Of a stretch of DNA of 64,000 nucleotides, positions 25,522 through 34,058 are shown piece after piece; position 1 is the first letter of the stretch; every line of letters begins with the position of its first letter. Made by a program: the position numbers and the translations under genes. The notes beneath the pieces are model-generated. The model made no database searches. It had not been told where the DNA came from and worked only from the letters and a program-made list of their open reading frames with translations. The DNA is from Methanoculleus horonobensis. Lineage in GTDB: Archaea > Halobacteriota > Methanomicrobia > Methanomicrobiales > Methanoculleaceae. Location: contig NZ_BCNY01000014.1 in the NCBI RefSeq assembly GCF_001602375.1, positions 62,001-126,000 on the forward strand, in the 5' to 3' direction.

Positions 25522-26525
25522 GCATCGACCCGGGATAAAAATTCACGCACGGTCGCGAGGTACGCGTCGGTCTCTTCGAGGTGGTGCTCGTGCGAGGCGC
25601 CGTTAAAGACCTTGAGTTCCGATCCCGGCACCTGGCTCCGGAAGTACGCCATGGTCGCGGGCGATGCCTCGTCGTGCTCCCCGCAGGTGAAGAGCACCGG
25701 AACCCCGACGTCGGCGAGCCGGCCGGTGACGCTGAACTCCCGGAGGGTTCCCGTGCAGGTGAACTCGCTCGGCCCCCACATCTGGAGGTAGACCGGCAGG
25801 GAGATCTTCTCGAACGTCCGGTTCAGGCATTCGGGCCAGGGGTCCATCCGGCAGACATGCCGGGCGTAGTACGCCGCCATGGCGTCCTGGTACTCCGGCG
25901 AGTCGAAGTTCCCGCTCGCTTCCGCCTCCCGGATATCCTCCTGCGTCCCGTCGGGAAACGCGGCAAGATTTGCCCGCTGGTCGGCGACCCACCGGTCGGC
26001 GTCGAGCAGCGGTGCGGAGAGGACCAGGCTCTCGATACCGCCGGATTCTGCGGAGAGCACGTATTCGGCTGCGAGTCCGCCTCCCCAGGACTGCCCGAGG
26101 AGGTGCACCCGTGATAGGCCGAGCGCCTCCCTGACCTCGCCGACCTCGCCGACGTAGCGCTCCACCGTCCAGAGGGCGGGGTCGTCGGGCCGGTCGGAGT
26201 TCCCGCACCCGAGCTGGTCGTAGAAGACGACCGGCCGCTCGGCTGCGAGCGCCGCGAGCGGTTCGAGGTAGTCGTGGGTCGCCCCCGGCCCCCCGTGGAG
26301 GACGAGGAGGGGCGTTCCGGGCCTGTCGGCACCGACGATCCGGAACCAGACCCGGCCGCCGGTGACGTCGATGCAGCCCTCGCGGGTGCTGCCGTCGGTT
26401 CTGGTTGTGGTGACGTTCGATCCGCCGGCCGGCCGGTCCGTCGTGATGCAGAGCGCGAGCAGCGCTGTTGCGGTTGTGAGAAAGATGAGTAACATGAGGT
26501 AACCTCTGGATCTGTTGTCCGGCAT
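25512..26525 (-). CDS. Proline iminopeptidase-like alpha/beta hydrolase, exported or membrane-anchored
   Basis: Up to 337 residues. A hydrophobic N-terminal segment (LMLLIFLTTATALLALCI) acts as signal or anchor. The hydrolase shows the oxyanion motif LHGGPGATHDYLEP, the nucleophile elbow GQSWGG, an acid in FTCGEHDEAS and the catalytic His in GASHEHH, matching the S33 peptidase family. The start may be the ATG at 26495 instead, because GAGGT precedes it and the signal segment then begins at once. Its 3' end carries one of the two direct repeats. Confidence 0.88.
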   Translation of the reverse strand: MPDNRSRGYLMLLIFLTTATALLALCITTDRPAGGSNVTTTRTDGSTREGCIDVTGGRVWFRIVGADRPGTPLLVLHGGPGATHDYLEPLAALAAERPVVFYDQLGCGNSDRPDDPALWTVERYVGEVGEVREALGLSRVHLLGQSWGGGLAAEYVLSAESGGIESLVLSAPLLDADRWVADQRANLAAFPDGTQEDIREAEASGNFDSPEYQDAMAAYYARHVCRMDPWPECLNRTFEKISLPVYLQMWGPSEFTCTGTLREFSVTGRLADVGVPVLFTCGEHDEASPATMAYFRSQVPGSELKVFNGASHEHHLEETDAYLATVREFLSRVDAAR

Positions 26526-26771
26526 GGTTGAGCCCTGAATGCACGGTCGGGGGGGTTATCGGGCGCCTCCGGCGGTGTGTTCCTGGTGTGGTGTTTGTTC
26601 GGGGCGGGATTAGAATGTTGTGAAATGGGGCGGGGAATGGAGGCGGTGGGCTTCGTGCTGGTTGGAACCGCTATTTTAATGGAGTCCCGCTATCTCCATT
26701 TGTCTCGAAGGCGAGAGTTAATCACATATGGCGCTAAAAGGTGGGTGGTGGCTCTATAGATCCATTATTTT

Positions 26772-26852
26772 TCATACTCTCTTCCGTATTAACAATACGG
26801 CTGCACAACTCAATCCGATAAGTGCGATCAATGCGCCAAATCCGGGTAACAT
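26772..26852 (-). pseudogene. Remnant of a PGF-CTERM surface-protein gene
   Basis: On the minus strand this frame reads MLPGFGALIALIG, then a hydrophobic run ending LLIRKRV and a stop: a complete PGF-CTERM sorting signal without its protein. Directly upstream, a different frame reads KRPIQAENKVDAQPGVDT to a stop at the start of three 11-base repeats (unit TGAACGATGAA on the minus strand, about 26850-26882). Removing two repeat units would put both parts in one frame, separated only by the stop codon, so a frameshift plus a nonsense change is the simplest history. Confidence 0.6.
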
Positions 26853-26882
26853 CGTTCATTCATCGTTCATTCATCGTTCATG
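26850..26882. repeat. 11-bp tandem repeat, three units
   Basis: Three units of TTCATTCATCG/TGAACGATGAA, the last imperfect, at the break point of the PGF-CTERM remnant. Confidence 0.85.
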
Positions 26883-26966
26883 TATCCACGCCAGGTTGGG
26901 CATCTACCTTGTTTTCGGCCTGGATCGGCCGCTTATTCGCCGGAGCGCTCTGGAAATGCCTCCAAT

Positions 26967-28343
26967 TCATCGTGGCCTCTCCCGCAGGATATATCGTGTA
27001 TTCCTCCTCGACGTGCCCACCTGCTCCAGGATACCACGGTCAACCAGGCCCTTGAGATCCCTGAAAGCCGTCGGTGCCGAGACGCCGGTGAGTGATTGAT
27101 AGACACCGCTCGTGATACTCCCCTCGGCCTTGATCCGCTCCACCGCAAGGATCTGCCGTTCACTCAGTTCCATCTTCTGAAGATAACTCGCGCTCAGCGT
27201 ATCCATCCGCATCGTCAGGGTGAACCCGAGCGAGGTGCTCGCGAAGGCGGGAACCGGCATACCGGCATCGCGGAAGGCCGTGATGATCCGCTCAACCCCT
27301 GACCCGTAGCGTTCGACAAGCCCGGCACGGTAGAAGATATCAGCAACCTTCGGGTTGCGGTGAAAGGAGTAGTGCTCCTGTATGATCATCTCAACGGTGA
27401 CACCTTCGGGAAGATGGCCCGGATTGTGAAAGCGGATATGGTCGTCAAAGATCTTGACCTGCGTCTGGATCGTGTTGTTGAAGTAATCGCGGTGGATAAG
27501 CGCGTTGAGAAGCGCCTCCCGGATCGCCAAAAGTGGGTAGTCCCAGATCTCTCTCCTCTGGAAGGACTCTCGCATCGCCTCCTCTGAGATGTCGTACCTG
27601 ACGCCGAGATACTGCTTGATAATCCGCTCGCCCTCCTCGAACTGCTGGAAGAGATTGCCCCCGATCTCGTGGTCGCCGATGATGATATCCGCCCGCTTGA
27701 ACCGCCCGATCCGGAGGATGCAGTTCAAGAAATACCGCTGCGGGTTCTTGCCGAAGAGGGCGATGGCGCCGTTGCTGATCCCTCCGTCCCTGGCAAGCCC
27801 GAGTCGAGAGAGCACTGTCTCTACTGATTCGGCCGGATCGACAGAAGTGAGTCGGCCCGTCGCATTTGCCCGTGCAAGGAAACGCCGCACCGTCTCTTCG
27901 TCGATCTCATCGAACGAGTACGGCCCGGTGACGCTGTCCCACTCAATGCTCTGCTGGAAGTACTCCCTGAGCTCGTCGGGGAGCATCTCGCGGGTTGTAT
28001 CGCCGACACGGGTGTAGTACCGCCCGTCAAAGGCGACCGGAACGCGGCTCCGCTCGACAGTGACGATGACGATGGACTTCCCCTCGATCTCATGGATATC
28101 GATGACCGGATGAACGCCGAGCCGGGTGGTTATGCTGTCCGCGAGTTTCTTAACAGCGTTATTCCTCAGGTCGAGCCCGATGACGGCATGGTCATGGTCC
28201 CGGATTCCGATGACGGCGGCACCACCGGCGGTGTTGGCGAAGGCGGACAGGAGCCGGTAAAGGCTTGCGCTCACATCTTCCTTGAAGTCGATCTGCCGCC
28301 CTTCAAAGCGGGCGAGCAGGGAGTATAGGTCATCCACGCGCAT
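26967..28343 (-). CDS. AlbA_2 / HATPase_c_4 winged-helix regulator
   Basis: 458 residues. The N-terminal Schlafen AlbA_2 domain begins FEGRQIDFKED and continues NTAGGAAVIGIRDHD. The middle carries the HATPase_c_4 region: AIREALLNALIHRDY, IRFHNPGHLPEGVT and GLVERYGSGVERI. The C-terminus is a winged helix (SERQILAVERIKAEG, then VSAPTAFRDLKGLVDRG). Proteins of this build are described as putative transcriptional regulators and are common in accessory regions, often near defence or mobility genes; the target is unknown. The start ATG opens a domain that fits the family from residue 1. Confidence 0.9.
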   Translation of the reverse strand: MRVDDLYSLLARFEGRQIDFKEDVSASLYRLLSAFANTAGGAAVIGIRDHDHAVIGLDLRNNAVKKLADSITTRLGVHPVIDIHEIEGKSIVIVTVERSRVPVAFDGRYYTRVGDTTREMLPDELREYFQQSIEWDSVTGPYSFDEIDEETVRRFLARANATGRLTSVDPAESVETVLSRLGLARDGGISNGAIALFGKNPQRYFLNCILRIGRFKRADIIIGDHEIGGNLFQQFEEGERIIKQYLGVRYDISEEAMRESFQRREIWDYPLLAIREALLNALIHRDYFNNTIQTQVKIFDDHIRFHNPGHLPEGVTVEMIIQEHYSFHRNPKVADIFYRAGLVERYGSGVERIITAFRDAGMPVPAFASTSLGFTLTMRMDTLSASYLQKMELSERQILAVERIKAEGSITSGVYQSLTGVSAPTAFRDLKGLVDRGILEQVGTSRRNTRYILRERPR

Positions 28344-28735
28344 CTCTCCTGATATCTTCCCTTTGTAGCATGGCGGAGCTCCTCTCCGGTTGTACGTTCT
28401 TCTGCATGCCTGATCGGGTGAAAGGCAAAGTTGCCGAATTTCCTCCAGGATGAATGGCAGAGCAATGGTAACTCTATTTTTCTGCTGAAAATTTCTTTGT
28501 TTGTGGGATGGGATTATGATTTCGGTTTTAAGGCCCTGCTAAACGAGGAGATTCAGGAAATAGAGGGATATACCTCAAAAGTCCCTATGGTGGTGCACGC
28601 CACCGTTGACTGTCCATCGTTCACCTCACCCCCTCCCCCACCGTGGCGATACCCGGTGGGAGGCCATGCCGGCGTTTGACCTCAGGCGAACGTGCAGGAG
28701 TGCTCAGAATCATGGGGGATATTCTACAAAAGGGA
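28344..28735. other. Intergenic region with a C-rich interspersed repeat
   Basis: 392 bases between the AlbA_2 gene and tRNA-Val. Around 28625-28665 it carries CCCCCTCCCCCACCGTGGCG and ATACCCGGTGGG, very like 11820-11850. Nothing else is recognised. Confidence 0.5.
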
Positions 28736-28809
28736 TGGGCCTGCCCGGATTCGAACCGGGGATCTTCGCCGTGTAAGGGCGACGTCATAACCGGCTAGAC
28801 CACAAGCCC
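28736..28809 (-). tRNA. tRNA-Val (anticodon TAC)
   Basis: A 74-base cloverleaf on the minus strand. The acceptor arm pairs GGGCTTG with CAGGCCC; the anticodon stem is TCGCC/GGCGA around loop CTTACAC (anticodon TAC, reading GUA); the T arm is CCCGG-TTCGAAT-CCGGG. The discriminator is A and CCA is not encoded. T-rich DNA follows the 3' end. Confidence 0.96.
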
Positions 28810-29120
28810 TGTGGATGCCTTATAGTGTTTTGCACCGTGACGGATAAACGTGTTGCCTGCTGGTGATTACGGTGCCATTGCCTGCGTGCTCCCCTGTGCT
28901 TCACTGCTCCCACTCGCAAACCTCTCCTCAAAGACCCCCACCGCCCGCGCTTCGCGCTCCTCCCGCCCCCTCGGGGGGCGGGCAGTGCGTGGCGATATCC
29001 CATGGAAAGCCGCATGTAGATCCCCGGCGTTCTGGTAAGAAACCGCTCGCGGGACGCCCCGATAGAGGTGCCCCTCCGGAGAGAGTTGAGGAAACGTACC
29101 AACAGTGCCTAAAAAAGAGT
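28810..29120. other. tRNA promoter and GC-rich hairpins
   Basis: 311 bases. A TATA box CACTATAAGG (minus strand, 28818-28827) sits upstream of tRNA-Val. Two hairpins follow: GCGC-TTC-GCGC at 28947-28957 and one with arms CCCGCCCC and GGGGCGGG at 28962-28982, then TGGCGATATCC. No gene is recognised. Confidence 0.55.
29111..29116 (-). terminator. Poly-T terminator after mch
   Basis: Six T residues on the minus strand four bases past the mch stop. Confidence 0.45.
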
Positions 29121-30068
29121 TCAGATGAACCCGAAGGACTTCAGCGTCACTTCGGGGTTGACGGCGCCCACGTGGTAGACCTTGCCCTCGGAGAGCTCGT
29201 TGATGACGACCTCGGCCGGGGAGAAGAGCGAGGTGTCGATCTGGTAGAAGTCGAAGTTGGCTTCCTTGAAGATATCGTAGAACGGCTTCCCGTATCCCTT
29301 GGACTTGTTGCTCGGGATCTTGTCCAGGTAGTCCTTGATCTCCGGCGCGTTCATCGTCAGCATGATGCTGCCGTGGTAGATCGTCGCGTCGTTGGTGCTG
29401 CCCATCGCCTTCGTGCCGTCCTTCTTGACGGGCGCGATCGGGGCGTGGCCGATACCGGCGGTGATCTTCTTGGTATCGAAGCCGAGCTCGTTCAGCTTGT
29501 AGATCGCCGTCTCGACACAGCGGCCGGCGACCTGGATCGAGCCGACCAGAGAGGCCGTCGGGGCGACGACCGCGCAGGTGTTCGCCACGTCCACGTTGCA
29601 GGCCTCGGCGATGTTCTCCATCACCGCGGCGTTCGGGAGGTGGTCGCTCTCGAGGCAGATGACCGCGTAATCGAACTCGTCCTCGTACTCGATGACCTCG
29701 TAGGTGTGCTTGGGTTTCAGGGAGAGCGCCCGTGCGGGGCCGCTACCCATCGCGAAGTACTTGTTGACGTTGATCGTCCAGCCCGCCTTCTGGGCGCCGA
29801 GGCACGCAATCGACGGAAAGTCGGTGCTGACCTCGATGAACGGGATCGGGAAGTCCCGGATCTTGCCCATGGAGATGTCGACCTGGCCGAGCCCGCCCAT
29901 GCAGATCTCGGTGAACTGCTTGCCAGTCTGGTACCCGCCGGAAGTGCTGACGCCGCAGTCTACGATGCGTGCGCCGTTGTCGAGCTCGTGCGGGACGGCA
30001 TGTAACTCCTCGGCATATTCGAAGAGTTCCTCAAAAATATCCAGTGCCAGTTCGTTCACGCTGAGCAT
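29121..30068 (-). CDS. mch: Methenyltetrahydromethanopterin cyclohydrolase
   Basis: A 315-residue enzyme that interconverts N5-formyl- and N5,N10-methenyl-H4MPT, the third step of CO2 reduction to methane. MLSVNELALDIFEEL is the family start, and DCGVSTSGGYQTGKQFTEIC, ACLGAQKAGWTINV and GIGHAPIAPVKKDGTKAMG are highly conserved. The ATG at 30068 follows GAGGT; an upstream ATG at 30092 is disfavoured. It lies 50 bases downstream of orc1/cdc6 on the same strand and may share its transcript. Confidence 0.97.
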   Translation of the reverse strand: MLSVNELALDIFEELFEYAEELHAVPHELDNGARIVDCGVSTSGGYQTGKQFTEICMGGLGQVDISMGKIRDFPIPFIEVSTDFPSIACLGAQKAGWTINVNKYFAMGSGPARALSLKPKHTYEVIEYEDEFDYAVICLESDHLPNAAVMENIAEACNVDVANTCAVVAPTASLVGSIQVAGRCVETAIYKLNELGFDTKKITAGIGHAPIAPVKKDGTKAMGSTNDATIYHGSIMLTMNAPEIKDYLDKIPSNKSKGYGKPFYDIFKEANFDFYQIDTSLFSPAEVVINELSEGKVYHVGAVNPEVTLKSFGFI

Positions 30069-30117
30069 GTGGAAAACCTCATCAGAGTACAAACGGTGGG
30101 GGAACAGATAAGGATTA

Positions 30118-31263
30118 TCAAATCGTCTGCTCCTGCCCCAGGTGCTCCAGCACGCGCCCGGGATCGTACCGGAGACTGATCAGCCTCGTTCGCCCCCTTC
30201 CCTGGCGGTAGTGGAGGTTCAAGAGCCGCATCGAGTCGAACTTCTGGATGATCTCGTAGAACTTGGTGTAACTGACCCCGCCCACCTGTTCTTTCACGAA
30301 CCGGTAGACGTCGCCGGCGTTCATCTCCTTATCGTCGTGGGCCGACATATCCGCGATCCTGGCCAGCACCTCCCGCTCCTCGGCCTTGAGCGCCCGAAGC
30401 GAAAACGCGAGGTGGAGATACCGGGAGACCTCGTAGGCCTTGCAGACGTCGTCCCGCTCGACCGACCGGCGGGCCTCCCGCTCGGCGTTCAGGGCCGCAC
30501 GCTTCAGGAGATCGATGCCGACGCGGAGGTCGCCGCTCTTCATCGTCTGCTCCACCACCAGATCCAGCATCTCGGTCTTGATGACGTTCGGGTAGAGGCC
30601 CTGCAGGACGCGCTCCTCGAGGATGCCGTGAACCTCCTCCTCCGAGTAGGGAGGGAAGTAGATCTCCGTGGGGCGGAAGACCGACGCCACCCGTGCGTCG
30701 ACCTCGGTCTGCAGGGTGACGGACATATCGCTGACGATGGCGACGACGCCTATCCGGACGCCCGGGTAGGCCTCGTGCGAGCGCAGCAGGGGATAGAGCA
30801 CCTGGTTGATCTCGTTCTCGTAGAGGAGGTAGTTCGCGTCGTCGAGCGCCACCAGGAGCACCTGCTCCTCGCGCTGCAGCACTCTCGCTATGGCGTCGAA
30901 GACCTGCTTGAACGACGTGCCCGACGGCGGCGGCGGATGCCCGGTGACGCGGCGGTAGATCTGGGAGAAGATCGCGAACTTGGTGTTGTCGATCTGGCAG
31001 TTGATGTAGACGGGGACGAGTTTCTTCGTGGTCTCCTCTATCTCGGCAAAGACCTTCTTGACGCTCGTCGTCTTCCCGGTTCCCGGGAGACCGCGGCAGA
31101 TGGTGTTGAGCGGCCTCGCCCCCCGCAGACCGGGCTTGACCTGAAACGCGAGTTCCCGGATCTGGGCGTCACGGTGGTTGAACTGCTCGGGGACATAATC
31201 GATCTCGAAGACCTCGGGATCCCGAAAAAGCGTCTCGTCCCACATGAGCAGGTTCTTCTTCAT
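30118..31263 (-). CDS. cdc6: Orc1/Cdc6 replication initiator protein
   Basis: A 381-residue AAA+ ATPase with C-terminal winged helix that recognises replication origins and loads MCM. Walker A is GLPGTGKTT. The Walker B position reads LLVALDDANYL, so the usual Asp-Glu pair is Asp-Asp. Sensor 2 is in SGDLRVGIDLLKRA, and the winged helix covers about 290-381 (VSYTKFYEIIQKFDSM). A TATA box at 31287-31295 lies 28 bases upstream of the ATG, with GAGGAT between. No origin box is evident directly beside the gene. Confidence 0.94.
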   Translation of the reverse strand: MKKNLLMWDETLFRDPEVFEIDYVPEQFNHRDAQIRELAFQVKPGLRGARPLNTICRGLPGTGKTTSVKKVFAEIEETTKKLVPVYINCQIDNTKFAIFSQIYRRVTGHPPPPSGTSFKQVFDAIARVLQREEQVLLVALDDANYLLYENEINQVLYPLLRSHEAYPGVRIGVVAIVSDMSVTLQTEVDARVASVFRPTEIYFPPYSEEEVHGILEERVLQGLYPNVIKTEMLDLVVEQTMKSGDLRVGIDLLKRAALNAEREARRSVERDDVCKAYEVSRYLHLAFSLRALKAEEREVLARIADMSAHDDKEMNAGDVYRFVKEQVGGVSYTKFYEIIQKFDSMRLLNLHYRQGRGRTRLISLRYDPGRVLEHLGQEQTI

Positions 31264-31286
31264 TATACAATCCTCGGGTACGGTAG

Positions 31287-31295
31287 TATATATAT
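31287..31295 (-). promoter_or_regulatory. TATA box of cdc6
   Basis: TATATATAT centred 28 bases before the cdc6 ATG, implying a very short or absent leader. Confidence 0.6.
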
Positions 31296-31337
31296 CCTCC
31301 AGGTTGGGATCTCCTCAACGTGCGGATCCTGCAGGAA

Positions 31338-31961
31338 TTACGGCTGTTCCATGCACTTTTTGCAGAGCGTTTTGCTCATGAAGAGCTGAGAGAGCTTTGC
31401 CTGTGATTTCGTCACTTCCGCTCCGCAGACCTCGCAGACGTCCCCTGCCGGAGCCGCGGCCGGCTTTGCCGGAGCCGGTTCCTGCTGCGGCGGTTCCTGC
31501 ACCGGGGCTGCCTCCGGCTGTGCGGGGGGCTTCTCCTCCGGCTTCTCGGGCACCCGGGGCGGTTCCGGCGCCGGCGGGATCGCCGCTGCGATGACCTCGG
31601 GCGTCGGGCAGGCTCTCGCCTCCTCCTCGCGGGCGGCCGGTTCCGCCGCCGGTGCCGCCGACTCAGGTGCCTTCTCCTCCGGTGCGGGCGCCTTCTTCTC
31701 CGGGAGAGGTGCCTTCTTCTCCGGGGCGGGTGTCTCCGGAACCGCGGGCCTGGCCGCGAGAACGCGGCGGCGGTATGCGTCCACACGCTCGGCGGTCGCC
31801 TGATCGCCGCGCCCGAGCCGCGCAAGGATCCCGTCGAGGAATGTGATAAGGTCGTCCACATCCTCGTGGGTCTCTACATCCCCCTCGACCTCGAGACGGA
31901 GATTTTCGTAGTTCTCGAGGTTGATGGTGATCCCGATGGTGACTTCCTTCTTGCTGGACAT
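31338..31961 (-). CDS. Conserved protein with Pro/Ala-rich linker and C-terminal zinc ribbon
   Basis: 207 residues. Residues 1-70 form a small folded domain (VTIGITINLENYENLRLEVE, then DVDDLITFLDGILARL); the middle is a low-complexity Ala/Pro/Glu/Lys linker with PEKKAP repeats; the end is a zinc-ribbon pair, CEVCGAEVTKSQ and LCKKCMEQ. No function is recognised; the layout suggests a tether between a protein-binding domain and a zinc module. The start at 31961 has a TATA box (31986-31994) 29 bases upstream and no ribosome site, so it is probably leaderless. Confidence 0.82.
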   Translation of the reverse strand: MSSKKEVTIGITINLENYENLRLEVEGDVETHEDVDDLITFLDGILARLGRGDQATAERVDAYRRRVLAARPAVPETPAPEKKAPLPEKKAPAPEEKAPESAAPAAEPAAREEEARACPTPEVIAAAIPPAPEPPRVPEKPEEKPPAQPEAAPVQEPPQQEPAPAKPAAAPAGDVCEVCGAEVTKSQAKLSQLFMSKTLCKKCMEQP

Positions 31962-31985
31962 ATATTCAGGTAAATATTGTATTCC

Positions 31986-31994
31986 ATTATATAC
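31986..31994 (-). promoter_or_regulatory. TATA box of the zinc-ribbon protein gene
   Basis: GTATATAAT on the minus strand, 29 bases before the ATG: a leaderless arrangement. Confidence 0.6.
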
Positions 31995-32202
31995 AATTCC
32001 TCCGGCGACCCGCATCGCCCCGCTGTTCGTCCCGTCCGGCCGCATTTCTCCGCCTCCGGCACCGGGCACGATCCGGGCCGGCAGCCGGCGGCACGGTGGA
32101 GACGGGGGTTGCCCCGGGTATCCGGGGCGGTTCCGGCCGCCGCCCGCGGGGGTGCCTGAAACCCTGTGTGTGGCGGCGTACGGCTGTTTTGTCGCGCATG
32201 AA

Positions 32203-32213
32203 TTTTTATATCT
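32203..32213 (+). promoter_or_regulatory. TATA box of beta-helix gene 1
   Basis: TTTTTATATCT about 75 bases before the ATG at 32284, predicting a leader near 50 bases. It lies in a 322-base gap that is otherwise empty. Confidence 0.55.
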
Positions 32214-32283
32214 CTGTTGCTATACCGGAGGATGTTTCCGACACCTCTACCCGGTAGCCCGTACAGTATGCCAGAGGAGCGTG

Positions 32284-33837
32284 ATGACTACCCGCCTGCG
32301 TCAAAAAGCTTCAGACTCACCCCGGCCACGCCCACCCACCGCGGACCTGCCGGTCGTTCTCCTGGTCGGCATAGTTCTTGGCCTTCTGCTCGTCCAGGGT
32401 GTCGCCGCCGCACCCGCGGCGCCGATCGTTGTGGCGGCGAGCGACAGCAGCGCCGCAGCGGATGCGCACTACGTCTGCGACGGCCTCAACGACCAGGTGG
32501 AGATCCAGACGGCGCTCGCCGCACTCCCCGACGGGGGCACGATTCTCCTCTCGGACGGCACGTTCAACTGTTCGGGCAGCCTCGTCCTCCTCGCCGGAAC
32601 GACGCTTCTCGGGCAGGGGCCGGAGAATACGTCCCTCGAGTTCAGCGGAAACGGCCTCCTCAACGTCTCGGAGGAGGGCGTCACCCTGGATGGATTTCAC
32701 GTCACGGGCTCGAACTACGTGAATGCAAGTACGAACACGACCCTCGATCTCACCCGGTGGCTCGGGGTGATCACCGTCTACGCGAGCCGCACGAAGATTC
32801 ACAACGTCACGGGCACGGCGGACGCGAGCATCCAGGCGGTCTTCCTCCTGCTGCACAACCCGAACGTCTATGCACCCGTCCTCGAAGACGTCGAGTTCGC
32901 CGACTGCAGCGCCGCGGAGACCGGAACCTACGGGTTCCTCCATAACGCCTGGGGATCGGAGAACACGACGATCAAAAACATCCGCTACGAGAACTGCACC
33001 GCCATCAACTGCGGGAGCGCCGGTGCGTTCAACCAGTGGGTGACCGGGTTCAACTTTGCGGAGTTAAACGACATCGAGGGCCTCCGGGTGACGGACTGCC
33101 TTGCGGAGGGGAACCTGGAGTCCGGGTTCCACTTCGAGTGGGACCCGGAGAAGCGGGACTGTCTCTTCACGAACTGTGTCAGCAGAAACAACGGCCAAAA
33201 ACCCTATCCCGATGACTACCTGGTAGGCGACCCCGACTTCTTCGGCGCCGGCTTCTACCTCCCGGGGGGGGAGGTGGCGCTGGTGAACTGCCGGGCAGAG
33301 GGGAACGGTGCGTTCGGGTTCTTCGTCATCAACCCGGAAGGCATGCTCCTCTACAACTGCACCGAGAACGAGACCGGCCGTAACTCGGCCTCTGGCGGCT
33401 CCGTAGGACCCATCTCCTACTGCATCCTCCAGTCCCTGCCTGTCTCGAAGAACCCGTCCATCGTGATGGATCACTGCCGGAGCCTCGACTCCTACGGTTG
33501 GGGCCTCTTTGTCTGCGGCACGGAGAACGCGCTCATCAGGAACTTCACCATGACCAACCCGGCGGGCATCGATGGGATCGGGGCGATGCTCGGGTGCCCG
33601 TCCCATGAACTCCCGATAAACTCGACGATCGATGCGGGCATCTCCGACTCGGCCATCGATCTCGCCGCATCGGGAGATCGGCCGCAGACACTGGTCTCCA
33701 TCGTCAACAACAGAAACGTCGTCTACTCCGGGAGGATCGTCTCCGATGCCCTCCTCCCGGTGGCGGTCGAATGGACGCTGGAAGGGGGTGCGGACCTGAC
33801 CGACCTCGAGGTGCTGCCGGCCGGCGGTGCGGCATAA
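32284..33837 (+). CDS. Secreted right-handed beta-helix protein 1 (pectate-lyase superfamily fold)
   Basis: 517 residues. A long N-region with hydrophobic signal (VVLLVGIVLGLLLVQGVAA) precedes the entry motif DQVEIQTALAALPDGGTILL, the usual opening of pectate-lyase-3-like parallel beta-helices. The shared core of the four paralogues is visible: GTADASIQAVFLLLHNPNVY, GTYGFLHNAWGS, ITGF-type WVTGFNFAELNDIEGL and AEGNLESGFHFEWDP. No classical polysaccharide-lyase catalytic motif is identified, so enzyme or adhesin cannot be decided. This is the most divergent copy. GAGGAG precedes the ATG. Confidence 0.87.
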   Translation: MTTRLRQKASDSPRPRPPTADLPVVLLVGIVLGLLLVQGVAAAPAAPIVVAASDSSAAADAHYVCDGLNDQVEIQTALAALPDGGTILLSDGTFNCSGSLVLLAGTTLLGQGPENTSLEFSGNGLLNVSEEGVTLDGFHVTGSNYVNASTNTTLDLTRWLGVITVYASRTKIHNVTGTADASIQAVFLLLHNPNVYAPVLEDVEFADCSAAETGTYGFLHNAWGSENTTIKNIRYENCTAINCGSAGAFNQWVTGFNFAELNDIEGLRVTDCLAEGNLESGFHFEWDPEKRDCLFTNCVSRNNGQKPYPDDYLVGDPDFFGAGFYLPGGEVALVNCRAEGNGAFGFFVINPEGMLLYNCTENETGRNSASGGSVGPISYCILQSLPVSKNPSIVMDHCRSLDSYGWGLFVCGTENALIRNFTMTNPAGIDGIGAMLGCPSHELPINSTIDAGISDSAIDLAASGDRPQTLVSIVNNRNVVYSGRIVSDALLPVAVEWTLEGGADLTDLEVLPAGGAA

Positions 33838-34058
33838 GACCCCGGAGCACGAGAGGCGTCATGCGTACATCCCTCGACCCCTGGCGCCGGCCGTTCCCCT
33901 CCCGGGCTTCCCGGACGGACTCCTCCGGTGCGGGAGGGTCGGCTAAACCCTTAAATGGTACTTCCGTGCCATAGGGGTATGATCCGGGATGGCAGGCGTC
34001 ACCGGGCTCTCGCGGCTCCGCACGATCCCCGGATAGCAGTAACGAACAGGTCGGTTCC
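33838..34058. other. Gap between beta-helix genes 1 and 2
   Basis: 221 bases with a TATA-like CCTTAAATGG at 33949-33958; no gene. Confidence 0.35.

Larger units (their letters stand above)
26526..26966. other. Intergenic region with decayed gene material
   Basis: 441 bases. The part near 26772-26950 holds a broken PGF-CTERM gene end on the minus strand and three copies of an 11-base repeat; the rest shows no gene. A TATA-like TATTTTAATGG lies near 26671. Confidence 0.5.

Noticed and set aside
28431-28679. 82-residue open frame before tRNA-Val
   Set aside because: Its end consists of the interspersed C-rich repeat and no family resemblance is seen.
28736-28809. tRNA-Val as attachment site of an integrated element
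   Set aside because: I found no second copy of the tRNA 3' end in the window and no integrase gene.
31921-32283. N-terminal extension of beta-helix protein 1 to 638 residues
   Set aside because: It runs through the start and promoter of the divergent gene, and the signal peptide, ribosome site and TATA box fit a start at 32284.
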